NCBI RefSeq assembly: GCF_900111305.1 | Contig: NZ_FOGS01000001.1 | Coordinates: 558,001 to 622,000 of the forward strand | Direction: 5' to 3' | Length of the DNA stretch: 64,000 nt | Source: Vreelandella subterranea | GTDB taxonomy: Bacteria > Pseudomonadota > Gammaproteobacteria > Pseudomonadales > Halomonadaceae | Shown here: positions 9,541-17,536 of the stretch, in pieces | Layout of the letters: each line of letters opens with the position of its first letter | Position numbering within the stretch: the first letter of the stretch is position 1 | Notes under the pieces: model-generated | What the model was told of the DNA's origin: nothing | Database searches by the model: none | The model's input: only the letters and a program-made list of their open reading frames with translations | Made by a program: the position numbers and the translations under genes

Positions 9541-10060
9541 TAAAACCGCCAGCGAAATGAACAGCCGCCTGACGATAGGCGACTCAAAGCAGAGCGACAG
9601 CATGTTCTGCTCCTATTGCGTTTTGAATTTCCGGTGCACCTCTCCAAGCCGAATTGTAACATAATGATGCGGCCAACTTTCTTGGGCCGATCTAGCGCTG
9701 TAAACCTCCCTATCTCTCGATAAAGACCAGTAAAAGCTCGATTCGATCATCGATCATAACCGTGTCAAGGCACCAAAAGTCGGACTTTTTCACTGTGCCA
9801 ATTAATATAGTCCTCTTTATCACTTTGTATTTTAATTATTTTTCCGTTAATTGATGAAATAGCTAATGCTGCTCTGCTCAAGCAGGCTCATCTTTCCCTA
9901 GCCCATTCTGCATTAAAAAAACCACCGATTGATTTGACAAATATCAGGTGTGCTCGCTTTCCATCCTCTCCTACTATGTAAATCAATATTTCGTTAAATG
10001 TCTTTTTGTATCTTTATGTATCTTTAAACGGTGACCCACCTACGGTCGAAGGTTGAGACG
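9541..10060. other. Gene-free region upstream of the amyloid operon
   Basis: About 520 bases without a credible reading frame. The first part (near 9568-9620) has short weak inverted repeats without T runs. The second part, about 9780-10030, is strikingly AT-rich compared with its neighbours and presumably holds the operon promoter and regulator sites. A TTGACA hexamer at 9934-9939 has no -10 box at proper distance, so I do not call a promoter. Confidence 0.4.
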
Positions 10061-10732
10061 ATGATGGCACAACATGAAAAAAGGCTTGAGGCAGCGCCCA
10101 TGCTGATAAAGGGGTTATCGACCCTCATCATGGCTGGCTTCATCGCGAGTGCCTGGGGACAGGAGCGTCTTCAGGACGATAGCTTTCACCGGGTTTTCAA
10201 TACCACTTACCGAGCCGCTTCGCTGATTGATGGCAATTCGCTCAGCAATGTACAGGGCGCTATCAACGTCAATATAGCCGCCGGTAACAGCAATTTACAG
10301 AACAACTCCGGTGTCATTGCCATGGGTGACTACGCCCTGGCTAACAACATCGTGGTTCAGGTTGTTTCATCGAATAATCGCCTCGCACCGGAACAGGCTA
10401 CTGCCGTTATCAAAGATGACGCATTGAGCCAGGCGGTTGGCTGGATATCCGTCAACCAGGCCGCGGGGCAAGAAAATGTGCAGAGCAACACCTTGAGTGT
10501 TGCCCTGGGCATGAGGGGCAGTTCCCTGAACAGCGAATCGCTGAGCCAGGTGGTGTCCCGGACGCAGGAGCCGACTGGGGAGTCGGATGACAGCGGGGGT
10601 TCACGAAAAGTCGCCATCGAGGATTCGGCTTTCTCTGGGTCGCGCGGTGTCATTCAGGTGAATCAGTCGGCGGGAAGGGGCAACGCTACTGGGAACCATG
10701 TGGGCATCCGTATGACATCCGGTGCTCGCTGA
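10061..10732 (+). CDS. Fap-type amyloid locus protein with three amyloid-like repeats (FapA/FapB-like)
   Basis: Secreted protein of about 223 aa. A hydrophobic segment (LIKGLSTLIMAGFIASAWG, about residues 15-33) is a signal peptide. Three related units follow: GAINVNIAAGNSNLQNN (66-82), GWISVNQAAGQENVQSN (127-143) and GVIQVNQSAGRGNATGN (196-212). The pattern G-x-I-x-V-N-x-AAG-x-x-N-x-x-x-N is that of Fap amyloid repeats, here joined by linkers of 45-55 residues. Minor subunit, nucleator or chaperone are all possible. ATG at 10061 has GAAGG eight bases before it; a GTG at 10031 would lengthen the N-terminus. First gene of the operon. Confidence 0.7.
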   Translation: MMAQHEKRLEAAPMLIKGLSTLIMAGFIASAWGQERLQDDSFHRVFNTTYRAASLIDGNSLSNVQGAINVNIAAGNSNLQNNSGVIAMGDYALANNIVVQVVSSNNRLAPEQATAVIKDDALSQAVGWISVNQAAGQENVQSNTLSVALGMRGSSLNSESLSQVVSRTQEPTGESDDSGGSRKVAIEDSAFSGSRGVIQVNQSAGRGNATGNHVGIRMTSGAR

Positions 10733-10796
10733 TAGTGGTAGTCGTGCCTTCATAACATCAAAAGCAATACTTGCAGGTTCATTCAGGAGAAAGACG

Positions 10797-11675
10797 ATGA
10801 AAACATTCGCAAAAGCACCGCTCGCCATGGCTATCGCTGCCCTTCTCGCAGCTCCCTATGCGCTAGCTACCACACCCATACCCACTCCTGAAGATGATAG
10901 TTATGTCACAGACAGCACTATCACTTCTGATTGGACTAATACTGTTGACGTGAGTGTCTCTCACACCGTCACAAACGCGATCGACGTGGACCTTGATGTA
11001 ACGGTAGACGATCCCGCGGATCACTTCTCCGCTGCCACCATTGACCGTAAGCAGATCAGTGGCGATAACATCGTGAATGATCATGCAGGCTCAACAAACA
11101 ATGCCACGATAAACAACTCTGGTAACGGTGCTACAGGCAACATCGGCGTTAACATGGCAAGCGGCGGTCTCAATAGCCAGGCTAACGATGCGGCAATTTC
11201 CAAGGGCAGTGAAGGAACAACAACTACAACCTTCAGTATTCCTACGCCTTTAGGACCAGTTAGTGGAAGTAAGAACTATGACGCCATGGTTTTTGCCAAG
11301 GCAGCAACTTTCTCCCTTCAGTCTGGTTCTAATAACGAGTACAACACCGGGGACACTACTAACGCAGCTAGAGTAACCGACTCGTTCAATAACGCTTCTG
11401 GTAACCTTGGCGTCAATATGGCCGCCGGCTTCGGCAATGCTCAGAATAACGGCATGACGCTGGCTGCGGGCCAGAATAGCTCCGCTGAAGCCACTATCGC
11501 CGGGGTCCAGTCAGTCGACAATACCACTCTGAACGCTGCCTGTGGCTGTGGAGATAGCAATACCTCTACTCTTAGTAACAGCTTCCAGCGCGCTTCGGGT
11601 AACGTTGGGGTCAATGTGGCCTCGGGCAATGCCAACATGCAAAGCAACAACCTGTCGATTGCCCGTAGCAAGTGA
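10797..11675 (+). CDS. Probable major functional-amyloid subunit (FapC/FapB-like)
   Basis: Secreted 292-aa protein, signal peptide MKTFAKAPLAMAIAALLAAP with cleavage near ALA (22-24). Three amyloid repeats: GNIGVNMASGGLNSQAN (114-130), GNLGVNMAAGFGNAQNN (202-218) and GNVGVNVASGNANMQSN (268-284), separated by linkers of 71 and 49 residues. Asn, Gly, Ser, Thr and Ala dominate; aromatics are few. Cysteines at 249 and 251 (CGC) are the only ones; Pseudomonas FapC has a CxxC near its end. AGGAGA lies before the ATG. A strong hairpin follows the gene, which suits a subunit made in excess. Assignment as the fibre subunit is by repeats, order and family knowledge, not by proof. Confidence 0.75.
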   Translation: MKTFAKAPLAMAIAALLAAPYALATTPIPTPEDDSYVTDSTITSDWTNTVDVSVSHTVTNAIDVDLDVTVDDPADHFSAATIDRKQISGDNIVNDHAGSTNNATINNSGNGATGNIGVNMASGGLNSQANDAAISKGSEGTTTTTFSIPTPLGPVSGSKNYDAMVFAKAATFSLQSGSNNEYNTGDTTNAARVTDSFNNASGNLGVNMAAGFGNAQNNGMTLAAGQNSSAEATIAGVQSVDNTTLNAACGCGDSNTSTLSNSFQRASGNVGVNVASGNANMQSNNLSIARSK

Positions 11676-11695
11676 TCAAACGCGGGTAATTCATG

Positions 11696-11718
11696 CCCGG
11701 CCCGCTTTGCGGGCCGGG
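11696..11718 (+). terminator. Intra-operon hairpin after the amyloid subunit gene
   Basis: Perfect 10-bp all-GC stem (11696-11705 with 11709-11718), loop TTT, followed by TTT. It lies between the subunit gene and the fapD-like gene. It probably causes partial termination or protects the upstream mRNA end so that subunits exceed export proteins; that is inference. Confidence 0.65.
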
Positions 11719-11751
11719 TTTACGATTACGGACGCTTTGCTGGAGGCAATT

Positions 11752-12459
11752 ATGAAGTCTTTAGCGATTTCGTTTCTTGGGATCAGTCTGGCGACTGGTT
11801 TGCTTATGCAGGCCAATCACGCCGAATCAGCGGCTATCCGGATGGGCAATATCGTACCGGGTACCTTGGTATCGAAGGAAGTTCAATCTATATTGGAGCG
11901 CAAGTTCGAGAATCTGGTCCCTCAAGAGACTGACTTCTCCTGCGGCGCGGCTTCTCTGGCAACCATCCTTAAATACGCCTATGGCCGGTCAAATGTTACC
12001 GAAGAATCCGTCCTTCAAGGCTTGTTCGAAATTGCTGATGCCAACGAAGCAAGAAAGCTGGGCTTTTCACTGCTTGATCTCAACAACTATGTCGAAACGG
12101 TTGGGCTGCGGGGGCGAGGTTACAGTATCGACGAGCCTGCGCTAGATACGGTTTCGATCCCAGTCATTGTGCTGCTGGATTTGGATGGCTATCAGCACTT
12201 CGTGGTGCTGAAAAAGGTTGAGGGTGATCGGGTCTATGTTGGCGACCCGGCGCTAGGCAATAAGGTAATGAACCGCTCCGAATTTGTTGAGGCTTGGAAC
12301 AACGTCATCTTTGCTGTGGTGGGGGAAAACTTCGATACCAGTACGGTACTGCTTGACCCGGCTCAGCCGCTGACCGCACGTCGACTCACTGATGTCTTTT
12401 CGCCGGTTCCCAAACAACAATTACTGGATTTCGGGTTTCGCCATGCTGAGGTGTTTTAA
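11752..12459 (+). CDS. fapD: FapD-like C39-family cysteine peptidase
   Basis: Periplasmic peptidase of 235 aa with a signal peptide (MKSLAISFLGISLATGLLMQ, cleavage near HAESA). The papain-like C39 site is intact: Gln58 and Cys64 in PQETDFSCGAAS, His149 in GYQHFVVL and Asp165 in VGDPALGN. In Pseudomonas, FapD is the C39 peptidase of the amyloid operon and is needed for fibre export. Unlike bacteriocin exporters there is no ABC or membrane part. TGGAGG precedes the ATG. It lies between the subunit and the FapE-like gene, the order known from fapC-D-E-F. Confidence 0.85.
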   Translation: MKSLAISFLGISLATGLLMQANHAESAAIRMGNIVPGTLVSKEVQSILERKFENLVPQETDFSCGAASLATILKYAYGRSNVTEESVLQGLFEIADANEARKLGFSLLDLNNYVETVGLRGRGYSIDEPALDTVSIPVIVLLDLDGYQHFVVLKKVEGDRVYVGDPALGNKVMNRSEFVEAWNNVIFAVVGENFDTSTVLLDPAQPLTARRLTDVFSPVPKQQLLDFGFRHAEVF

Positions 12460-12491
12460 GCGCCTGGCTTAGCGACCATGAGGGTGGAAAC

Positions 12492-13298
12492 ATGAACAGG
12501 TATAAAAGCATTCGGCGGTGGGGTGAGGCGATGGCGGTTCCGCTAATCGGCGTCTCTGTTATGTTAACCGGCATACCGGCGGTGCAGGCGGCCACTGTGG
12601 CGACTGACTTCAGTGATCCGACTTTCAAATCCGGTAGGCAATTGTCAGATAGCGAACTGGCGCAGCTACGTGGTAAGGCTGTTAACAGCCGCGAGGTACT
12701 TTTTTTTGGCGTGGAAATGTCAACCAGCTGGAAAACGTCGCTGGGCGAGGACATTCATGCGCGGGCGAATCTGGGTATTAACATGGCGAGTGGTCGGCCT
12801 TCACCCACGTTTTCTTCCCATATCACTTCCACTACCCCGGAGGAATACGCCGCTTATCAGCAGTCTGTAGCTGACTCATCTTCAGTGAATGGTATGGGTT
12901 TATCAAACGGCAGAGGTATTGTACAGCTGGTCCAGGCCGGTGGCGATTTCAATACGGCCAATAACGCCTTCTGGGTTGATGTAGGGGGAGGTACCGGACG
13001 TGACAGCAGCCAACCTGCTAATGGCAAAACAGAGCTGTCACAGGGAGGTGCTCTTGTGAAGGTTGGCAGACAGGCAGGCGGGATTGGTATGACGATGACA
13101 GTGCCCGGCGCGGGGGTTGTTAGTCAGGATATAAGCCCTGGTCGTGGCCTCCATCAAGCGATCCAGCTTACCAGTGACCACCAGCAAATTAGCAACATGA
13201 CGCGCTTGAGTGTTCAACTGGGAAATGTTTCTGAGTCGGGTATCAACCGTAATTTAAAAAACGTGTTGAAATCGGTTCGCGCATTGGATCGCCTGTAA
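12492..13298 (+). CDS. FapE-like secreted protein of the amyloid locus
   Basis: 268 aa, signal peptide ending near VQA (31-33). Residues 50-61 read QLSDSELAQLRG, a motif resembling the leaders cut by C39 peptidases, followed by EVLFFGVEMSTSW. One partial amyloid unit LGINMASG is at 94-101, with other Asn/Gly-rich stretches further on. Position between the C39 peptidase and the outer-membrane barrel equals fapE in Pseudomonas; FapE is a minor fibre component there. Sequence similarity to FapE is inferred from motif and context only. GGTGG precedes the ATG; a terminator follows. Confidence 0.62.
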   Translation: MNRYKSIRRWGEAMAVPLIGVSVMLTGIPAVQAATVATDFSDPTFKSGRQLSDSELAQLRGKAVNSREVLFFGVEMSTSWKTSLGEDIHARANLGINMASGRPSPTFSSHITSTTPEEYAAYQQSVADSSSVNGMGLSNGRGIVQLVQAGGDFNTANNAFWVDVGGGTGRDSSQPANGKTELSQGGALVKVGRQAGGIGMTMTVPGAGVVSQDISPGRGLHQAIQLTSDHQQISNMTRLSVQLGNVSESGINRNLKNVLKSVRALDRL

Positions 13299-13331
13299 TC
13301 CAGAACCATTTCAGCCTATTTATTGCTTAAG

Positions 13332-13355
13332 AGGCCGATTATCTTCGGCCTTTTT
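13332..13355 (+). terminator. Rho-independent terminator between fapE-like and fapF-like genes
   Basis: Stem AGGCCGA (13332-13338) with TCGGCCT (13345-13351) and a run of five T (13351-13355). It separates the last gene from the rest of the operon. Confidence 0.75.
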
Positions 13356-13377
13356 CATGCTTATAGGCCTAATGCTA

Positions 13378-13406
13378 TTGCCTGTTAAGCTGACTGAGGG
13401 TATCAA
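13378..13406 (+). promoter_or_regulatory. Possible sigma-70 promoter for the fapF-like gene
   Basis: TTGCCT at 13378-13383 and TATCAA at 13401-13406 with a 17-base spacer, directly after the terminator and about 80 bases before the gene. Weak match; proposed because the terminator upstream would otherwise leave the gene poorly expressed. Confidence 0.3.
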
Positions 13407-13484
13407 GAACTTGGGGACTTCCTTCGCGATTGAAGGAATGAAGGTGAAAGGCTCTTACAGAGTTCATATTTAAGGGGATCACTA

Positions 13485-14564
13485 ATGCAGTATAATAAAC
13501 CGACAAGCACGTTGCAGTCTGCGGGTCACCGATTTCTGTTCCCGTTATGTATTTTCACGGCAGGGAGTCTGTCGACGGCGGCCATGGCACAGGGTACCAA
13601 TGACGATGTCGTTCGAGAGGCCCAGCCCAGCCAGAGCGTTCAAAACGTTCTACGCGAAGAACATGCGCTCTTCTCTGACCGCTTAACGATTGAGCCAGGT
13701 ATCAGCTACTCGTACTCTGATCGCAGTGAATTAGCGCTAAGCGGATTTCTGGTGCTTGATGCCATCTTTCTGGGCGATATCAGCGTCGATACGGTCGAAA
13801 GCCATACGACCACTTTTGATGTGAGTACCCGTTACGGGGTAAGTGATCGACTAGAAGTGGAGCTGGTCGTTCCCTATGTCTACCGTAGCAGTCACTATGA
13901 AACCATCGGTGCCGGTGGGGCGACAAACGAGCGAGTCGAAGAAACCGTCAGTCAAGGCGATTTGGGGGATATAAGTGCTGGCCTCTACTATCGTGTTTTG
14001 GCTGAAACTCCGTCCCGGCCTGATGTGGTATGGAATTTTTCCGTTCTGGCACCGACAGGCAAACATCCATACGGTATAGAAACTACTACAGTAGATGCAG
14101 AAGAGAGCGAGGTGGAAAACCTGACTGTGCCGAATGACTTGCCTACTGGTAATGGTGTCTGGGGTGTCAGTACTGGCCTTTCGTTTCTCAAGACTGTCGA
14201 TCCGGCCATCATTTTTGCCAACGTTGGCTACACTCATAACATCGCTAGGGACTTTGATAATATTAATGCCAACATAGATTTGGGCGATAGCATTCGTCTA
14301 GGATTTGGCACAGCCTTTGCTCTGAATGAGCGTTTCAGCCTTTCCATGTCGTTTTCCCATCAGCATTCCTTGGATACCAAAGTAACTCCTGAGGGAGGGG
14401 CTGAGCGGTCGGTAATTGGTAGTAGCGCCAATGCCGCCTCGTTCAATTTCGGGGCTACCTATGGTTTGTCGGACTCCACCTCGATTGTGACCAGTCTGGG
14501 TATTGGCTTGACCGACGATGCGCCGGACTTCACGCTCAATTTCCGTATGCCTTTCCAGATCTAG
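13485..14564 (+). CDS. fapF: FapF-like outer-membrane beta-barrel exporter
   Basis: 359 aa, signal peptide with cleavage after TAAMA (residue 35). A short helical stretch (QSVQNVLREEHALF) is followed by alternating polar/hydrophobic strands with turns, ending in FRMPFQI, a barrel end signal with an aromatic near the C-terminus. FapF of Pseudomonas forms a trimeric pore for amyloid subunits with a coiled-coil N-terminal extension; here the extension before the barrel is short (about 30-40 residues). The gene closes the amyloid locus. General phenol-degradation-type porins look similar, so context carries much of this call. AGGGGA precedes the ATG. Confidence 0.7.
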   Translation: MQYNKPTSTLQSAGHRFLFPLCIFTAGSLSTAAMAQGTNDDVVREAQPSQSVQNVLREEHALFSDRLTIEPGISYSYSDRSELALSGFLVLDAIFLGDISVDTVESHTTTFDVSTRYGVSDRLEVELVVPYVYRSSHYETIGAGGATNERVEETVSQGDLGDISAGLYYRVLAETPSRPDVVWNFSVLAPTGKHPYGIETTTVDAEESEVENLTVPNDLPTGNGVWGVSTGLSFLKTVDPAIIFANVGYTHNIARDFDNINANIDLGDSIRLGFGTAFALNERFSLSMSFSHQHSLDTKVTPEGGAERSVIGSSANAASFNFGATYGLSDSTSIVTSLGIGLTDDAPDFTLNFRMPFQI

Positions 14565-14575
14565 AGCCCAAGCTC

Positions 14576-14611
14576 AACGCTCCTTGCACCTAGCTTGGTT
14601 CAGGGAGCGTT
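14576..14611. terminator. Possible bidirectional terminator between fapF-like and csgD-like genes
   Basis: Inverted repeat AACGCTCC (14576-14583) and GGAGCGTT (14604-14611) with a 20-base loop just past the fapF-like stop, between convergent genes. The loop is long and the T run short, so confidence is low. Confidence 0.4.
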
Positions 14612-14771
14612 TATGATACGGTTTTCGCCATTGAGCTAACTTCGCCAGCATGAATAAAAGAGTGTCAGTACTTTGGGCTCTGGGCAGAAGAAGGAGAGTC
14701 AGCACTGCCAACTTAGATAGGAAAACTAGAAAAACAAAGGCATTTACCATGCCCCTTCGTCCCGCCATTGG

Positions 14772-15464
14772 CTAATGGCGGCGCTGCAAGCTTCGTGCGG
14801 TTTCGATATTGGGCAAAATGGGCCCCAGGTTCTGATGAATCCAGTTCAGCGCCTGAATGCGGTTGTGCACGTTGATTTTGCGGAAAATGTTGTAAAGGTG
14901 AGACTTGACGGTGTGTTCGCTGAGGAACAGTTTTTCTGCGATTTGATGATTCGATGCCCCGGCACTCAGCAGCGAGATGATTTCCATTTCCCGGTTGGTG
15001 AGCCCGCAGGCAGGGCGGAAGGCGTTGTTCTGGTACTTGCGGTAGAACAGGATCAATCGGGTCATGAGTTCTCGGGACATCCACAGCTCACCTTCCAGCA
15101 GCGCATGAATACCTTTGCAAATGACATCCAGGCTCTCCTGTCGATAGAACACGCCTTTCAATTGCGCGCACGACAGGGCTTCAAGCGCGTGATCCATATC
15201 GCGGATGTTGAACGCGGCCAAAGGCGAGTTGCTGAGCGTCTCGGGTAACTGATGTTGCCAGTCTGGCAGGGTATCAACCCCGATATGATCGCTATCGATC
15301 AGCATCAAGGCGTCTCCTGCTGATGGTGCAGTGACCTTTTCATGGGGTGACTGAATCTGCACACGGCACTCGGTATGAGTCCCCAGATATTCCGCAAATA
15401 GTTGTGATTGTGGGCTTTTTTCGGTAACGACAAATACCGTATCAGGAGCCTTGTGCTGCGGCAT
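14772..15464 (-). CDS. CsgD-like LuxR-family transcriptional regulator
   Basis: 230 aa. The C-terminal LuxR helix-turn-helix spans about 155-213 (LTNREMEIISLLSAGAS, then EHTVKSHLYNIFRKI). The N-terminal half resembles CsgD: LMLIDSD near 53-59, LPDWQ, then GVFYRQESLDVICKGIHALL with the CsgD-like GVFY segment, and a following block that reads EGELWMSRELMTRLILFYR. A usual response-regulator phosphorylation pocket is not evident, as in CsgD. GAGG precedes the ATG. It faces the fapF-like gene across 200 bases. CsgD governs curli and cellulose in enterics; here the likely target is the amyloid locus, which is inference. Confidence 0.82.
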   Translation of the reverse strand: MPQHKAPDTVFVVTEKSPQSQLFAEYLGTHTECRVQIQSPHEKVTAPSAGDALMLIDSDHIGVDTLPDWQHQLPETLSNSPLAAFNIRDMDHALEALSCAQLKGVFYRQESLDVICKGIHALLEGELWMSRELMTRLILFYRKYQNNAFRPACGLTNREMEIISLLSAGASNHQIAEKLFLSEHTVKSHLYNIFRKINVHNRIQALNWIHQNLGPILPNIETARSLQRRH

Positions 15465-15730
15465 TGGAGGGCCCTCGTAGAAATAACGGATGGGTAGGTC
15501 ACAATTTAAGTGTTGTCTATACGTTGTTAAATGTAAATATATGTTACTAGAAAGTCATTAAATAATATGGCGGTGAATGCTTTTTCTATAGTAAGTAGCT
15601 GAATATAAATGGTTATTATTTTTCTAGTACTTTATCTCCTCAGAATGGATGTACATGTAGTTACATTAAAGTTACTTTTGTCGATCCAAAGGCATGCGTA
15701 AACTGATCGCTCACTCTAGGAGGTCGCCGC

Positions 15731-16339
15731 ATGACCCATACACAAACACTTGTGCTTGCCAGCGGAAACGCTGGTAAATTGAAAGAATTCAACGAATTAT
15801 TAGCGCCTCTTGGTTTTGATGTCCGTCCTCAAGCGGATTTTGGCGTTCACGACGTGGCAGAGACAGGCGTGACCTTTGTGGAAAACGCGCTTATTAAAGC
15901 CCGGGAAGCGAGCCGCCAAAGTGGATTACCGGCCCTGGCTGATGACTCAGGTCTAGAGGTCGATGCGTTACAGGGCGCACCTGGCATCTATTCCGCCCGT
16001 TATGCGGGCGAACCCAAAAGTGACCAGCGTAATAACGCCAAGTTGCTTGAGGCCTTGCAGGATTGCCCGGAAGGGCAGCGAACGGCACGTTATTGGTGTG
16101 TTCTGGTTTACCTGCGCCATCCTGAGGACCCGGTGCCCGTTATTGTGCAGCGTAGCTGGGAAGGCGAAGTGCTGGCGCACCCACGCGGTGAGGGCGGCTT
16201 TGGCTATGACCCGCTATTCTGGCTGCCCGATCAGAGCACGAGCGTGGCGGAATTACCCAGCGAGACAAAAAATCGTCTGAGCCATCGTGGACGTGCCCTG
16301 AGCGGGTTAGTCGACGTCTTGAAGGTGGCCCATGGCTGA
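15731..16339 (+). CDS. rdgB: XTP/dITP diphosphatase (RdgB/HAM1 family)
   Basis: House-cleaning nucleotide pyrophosphatase that removes dITP, ITP and XTP to prevent their incorporation in DNA. 202 aa, normal length. ASGNAGKLKEF at the N-terminus binds the triphosphate, ADDSGLEVDAL carries the metal-binding acidic pair, and GGFGYDPLFWLP is the conserved C-terminal block, followed by KNRLSHRGRAL. Perfect AGGAGG before the ATG. It overlaps the hemW start by 8 bases, as the two genes are coupled in many gammaproteobacteria. Confidence 0.95.
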   Translation: MTHTQTLVLASGNAGKLKEFNELLAPLGFDVRPQADFGVHDVAETGVTFVENALIKAREASRQSGLPALADDSGLEVDALQGAPGIYSARYAGEPKSDQRNNAKLLEALQDCPEGQRTARYWCVLVYLRHPEDPVPVIVQRSWEGEVLAHPRGEGGFGYDPLFWLPDQSTSVAELPSETKNRLSHRGRALSGLVDVLKVAHG

Positions 16340-17501
16340 GCTGTTGCCGCCGTTATCTTTGTATATCCATACACCCTGGTGCGTGCGCAAATGCCCTTAT
16401 TGCGACTTTAATTCCCATGAGCCCCAGGACAATGAATTACCAGAAGCTGCCTACCTTAAGGCGCTGCTACAGGACATCGATGGCGATCTTGAACTGGCGG
16501 CGGGACGAACCATCCAGAGCATATTTATCGGCGGTGGCACCCCCAGTCTGCTTTCACCAGCTTTCTATAAAAGCCTTTTAAGCGAAGTAAGTGCTCGCTT
16601 ACCGTTTGCAGAGGCAATTGAAATCACCCTTGAGGCCAACCCGGGTACCACCGAGCAAAGCCGCTTTACCGGCTACCGAGATGCCGGTATCAACCGGCTT
16701 TCGCTCGGGGTACAAAGTTTCCATCCGGACCAGCTGGCCGCATTGGGTCGAATTCACAGCGGTGAAGAGGCGATCAACGCCGTCAACCAAGCGCGAAAGG
16801 CGGGCTTCGATAACCTCAATATTGACCTGATGCACGGTCTGCCGCAGCAGACGCCGCAACTGGCGATGGCGGATATCGAGCAAGCGCTGGCGTTATCCCC
16901 TGAACACTTGTCCTGGTACCAGCTGACGCTGGAGCCCAACACGGCGTTTTATGTCCATCCGCCCACTTTGCCTCATGAAGAAACCCTTTGGGATATTCAG
17001 GATCAGGGCCATTTACGTTTACAGCAGGCGGGACTGGCACGTTACGAAATTTCCGCTTATGCGCGCCCTGATCGACAGAGTCTGCACAATCTCAATTATT
17101 GGCAGTTTGGCGACTATCTGGGCATCGGGGCGGGGGCACACGGTAAGCTGAGCCATATGGATGCCGAGGGGCAGTGGCATATTGAGCGGCGTTGGAAAAC
17201 GCGTCAGCCAGATGCCTATTTAAGGCGGGTGAATGACCCACGCGGCTTTATCGCGGGCAAGCAGTCCATTGATGAAAACGAACTGCCGCTGGAGTTCTCG
17301 ATGAATGCACTGCGTCTGATCCAGGGGGTTCCTGTCTCGATGTGGTCAGCGCATACGGGGTTGCCGGTTGATGGGCTATTGGCGCGCTTACACAATGCCG
17401 AGAAAAAAGGACTTTTGATGGAAATGCCAAAAAGACTGCAAGCATCGCCGCAAGGTCTATTATTCTTGAACGAGTTGCTGGCTTTGATAAGCGACGAGTA
17501 A
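16332..17501 (+). CDS. hemW: Radical SAM heme chaperone HemW
   Basis: 389 aa. Once annotated as oxygen-independent coproporphyrinogen III oxidase; HemW proteins instead bind heme and deliver it. The radical SAM cluster motif CVRKCPYCDF (cysteines of CxxxCxxC) is near residues 17-26 and is followed by the GGGTPSLL motif. HemN itself has a further N-terminal segment that is missing here. Overlaps rdgB by 8 bases. Confidence 0.93.
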   Translation: MAELLPPLSLYIHTPWCVRKCPYCDFNSHEPQDNELPEAAYLKALLQDIDGDLELAAGRTIQSIFIGGGTPSLLSPAFYKSLLSEVSARLPFAEAIEITLEANPGTTEQSRFTGYRDAGINRLSLGVQSFHPDQLAALGRIHSGEEAINAVNQARKAGFDNLNIDLMHGLPQQTPQLAMADIEQALALSPEHLSWYQLTLEPNTAFYVHPPTLPHEETLWDIQDQGHLRLQQAGLARYEISAYARPDRQSLHNLNYWQFGDYLGIGAGAHGKLSHMDAEGQWHIERRWKTRQPDAYLRRVNDPRGFIAGKQSIDENELPLEFSMNALRLIQGVPVSMWSAHTGLPVDGLLARLHNAEKKGLLMEMPKRLQASPQGLLFLNELLALISDE

Positions 17502-17536
17502 CTTCATAGTTAGATGACAATATTAAGGAGTGAGCG

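Noticed and set aside
9934-9939. TTGACA as promoter -35 for the amyloid operon
   Set aside because: Nearest TACTAT lies 32 bases away, too far for a sigma-70 promoter.
10061-15464. Curli operon
   Set aside because: No CsgG-like lipoprotein pore and no curlin SxGxxNxxxQ repeats; barrel and C39 peptidase favour Fap type. Only the regulator is curli-like.
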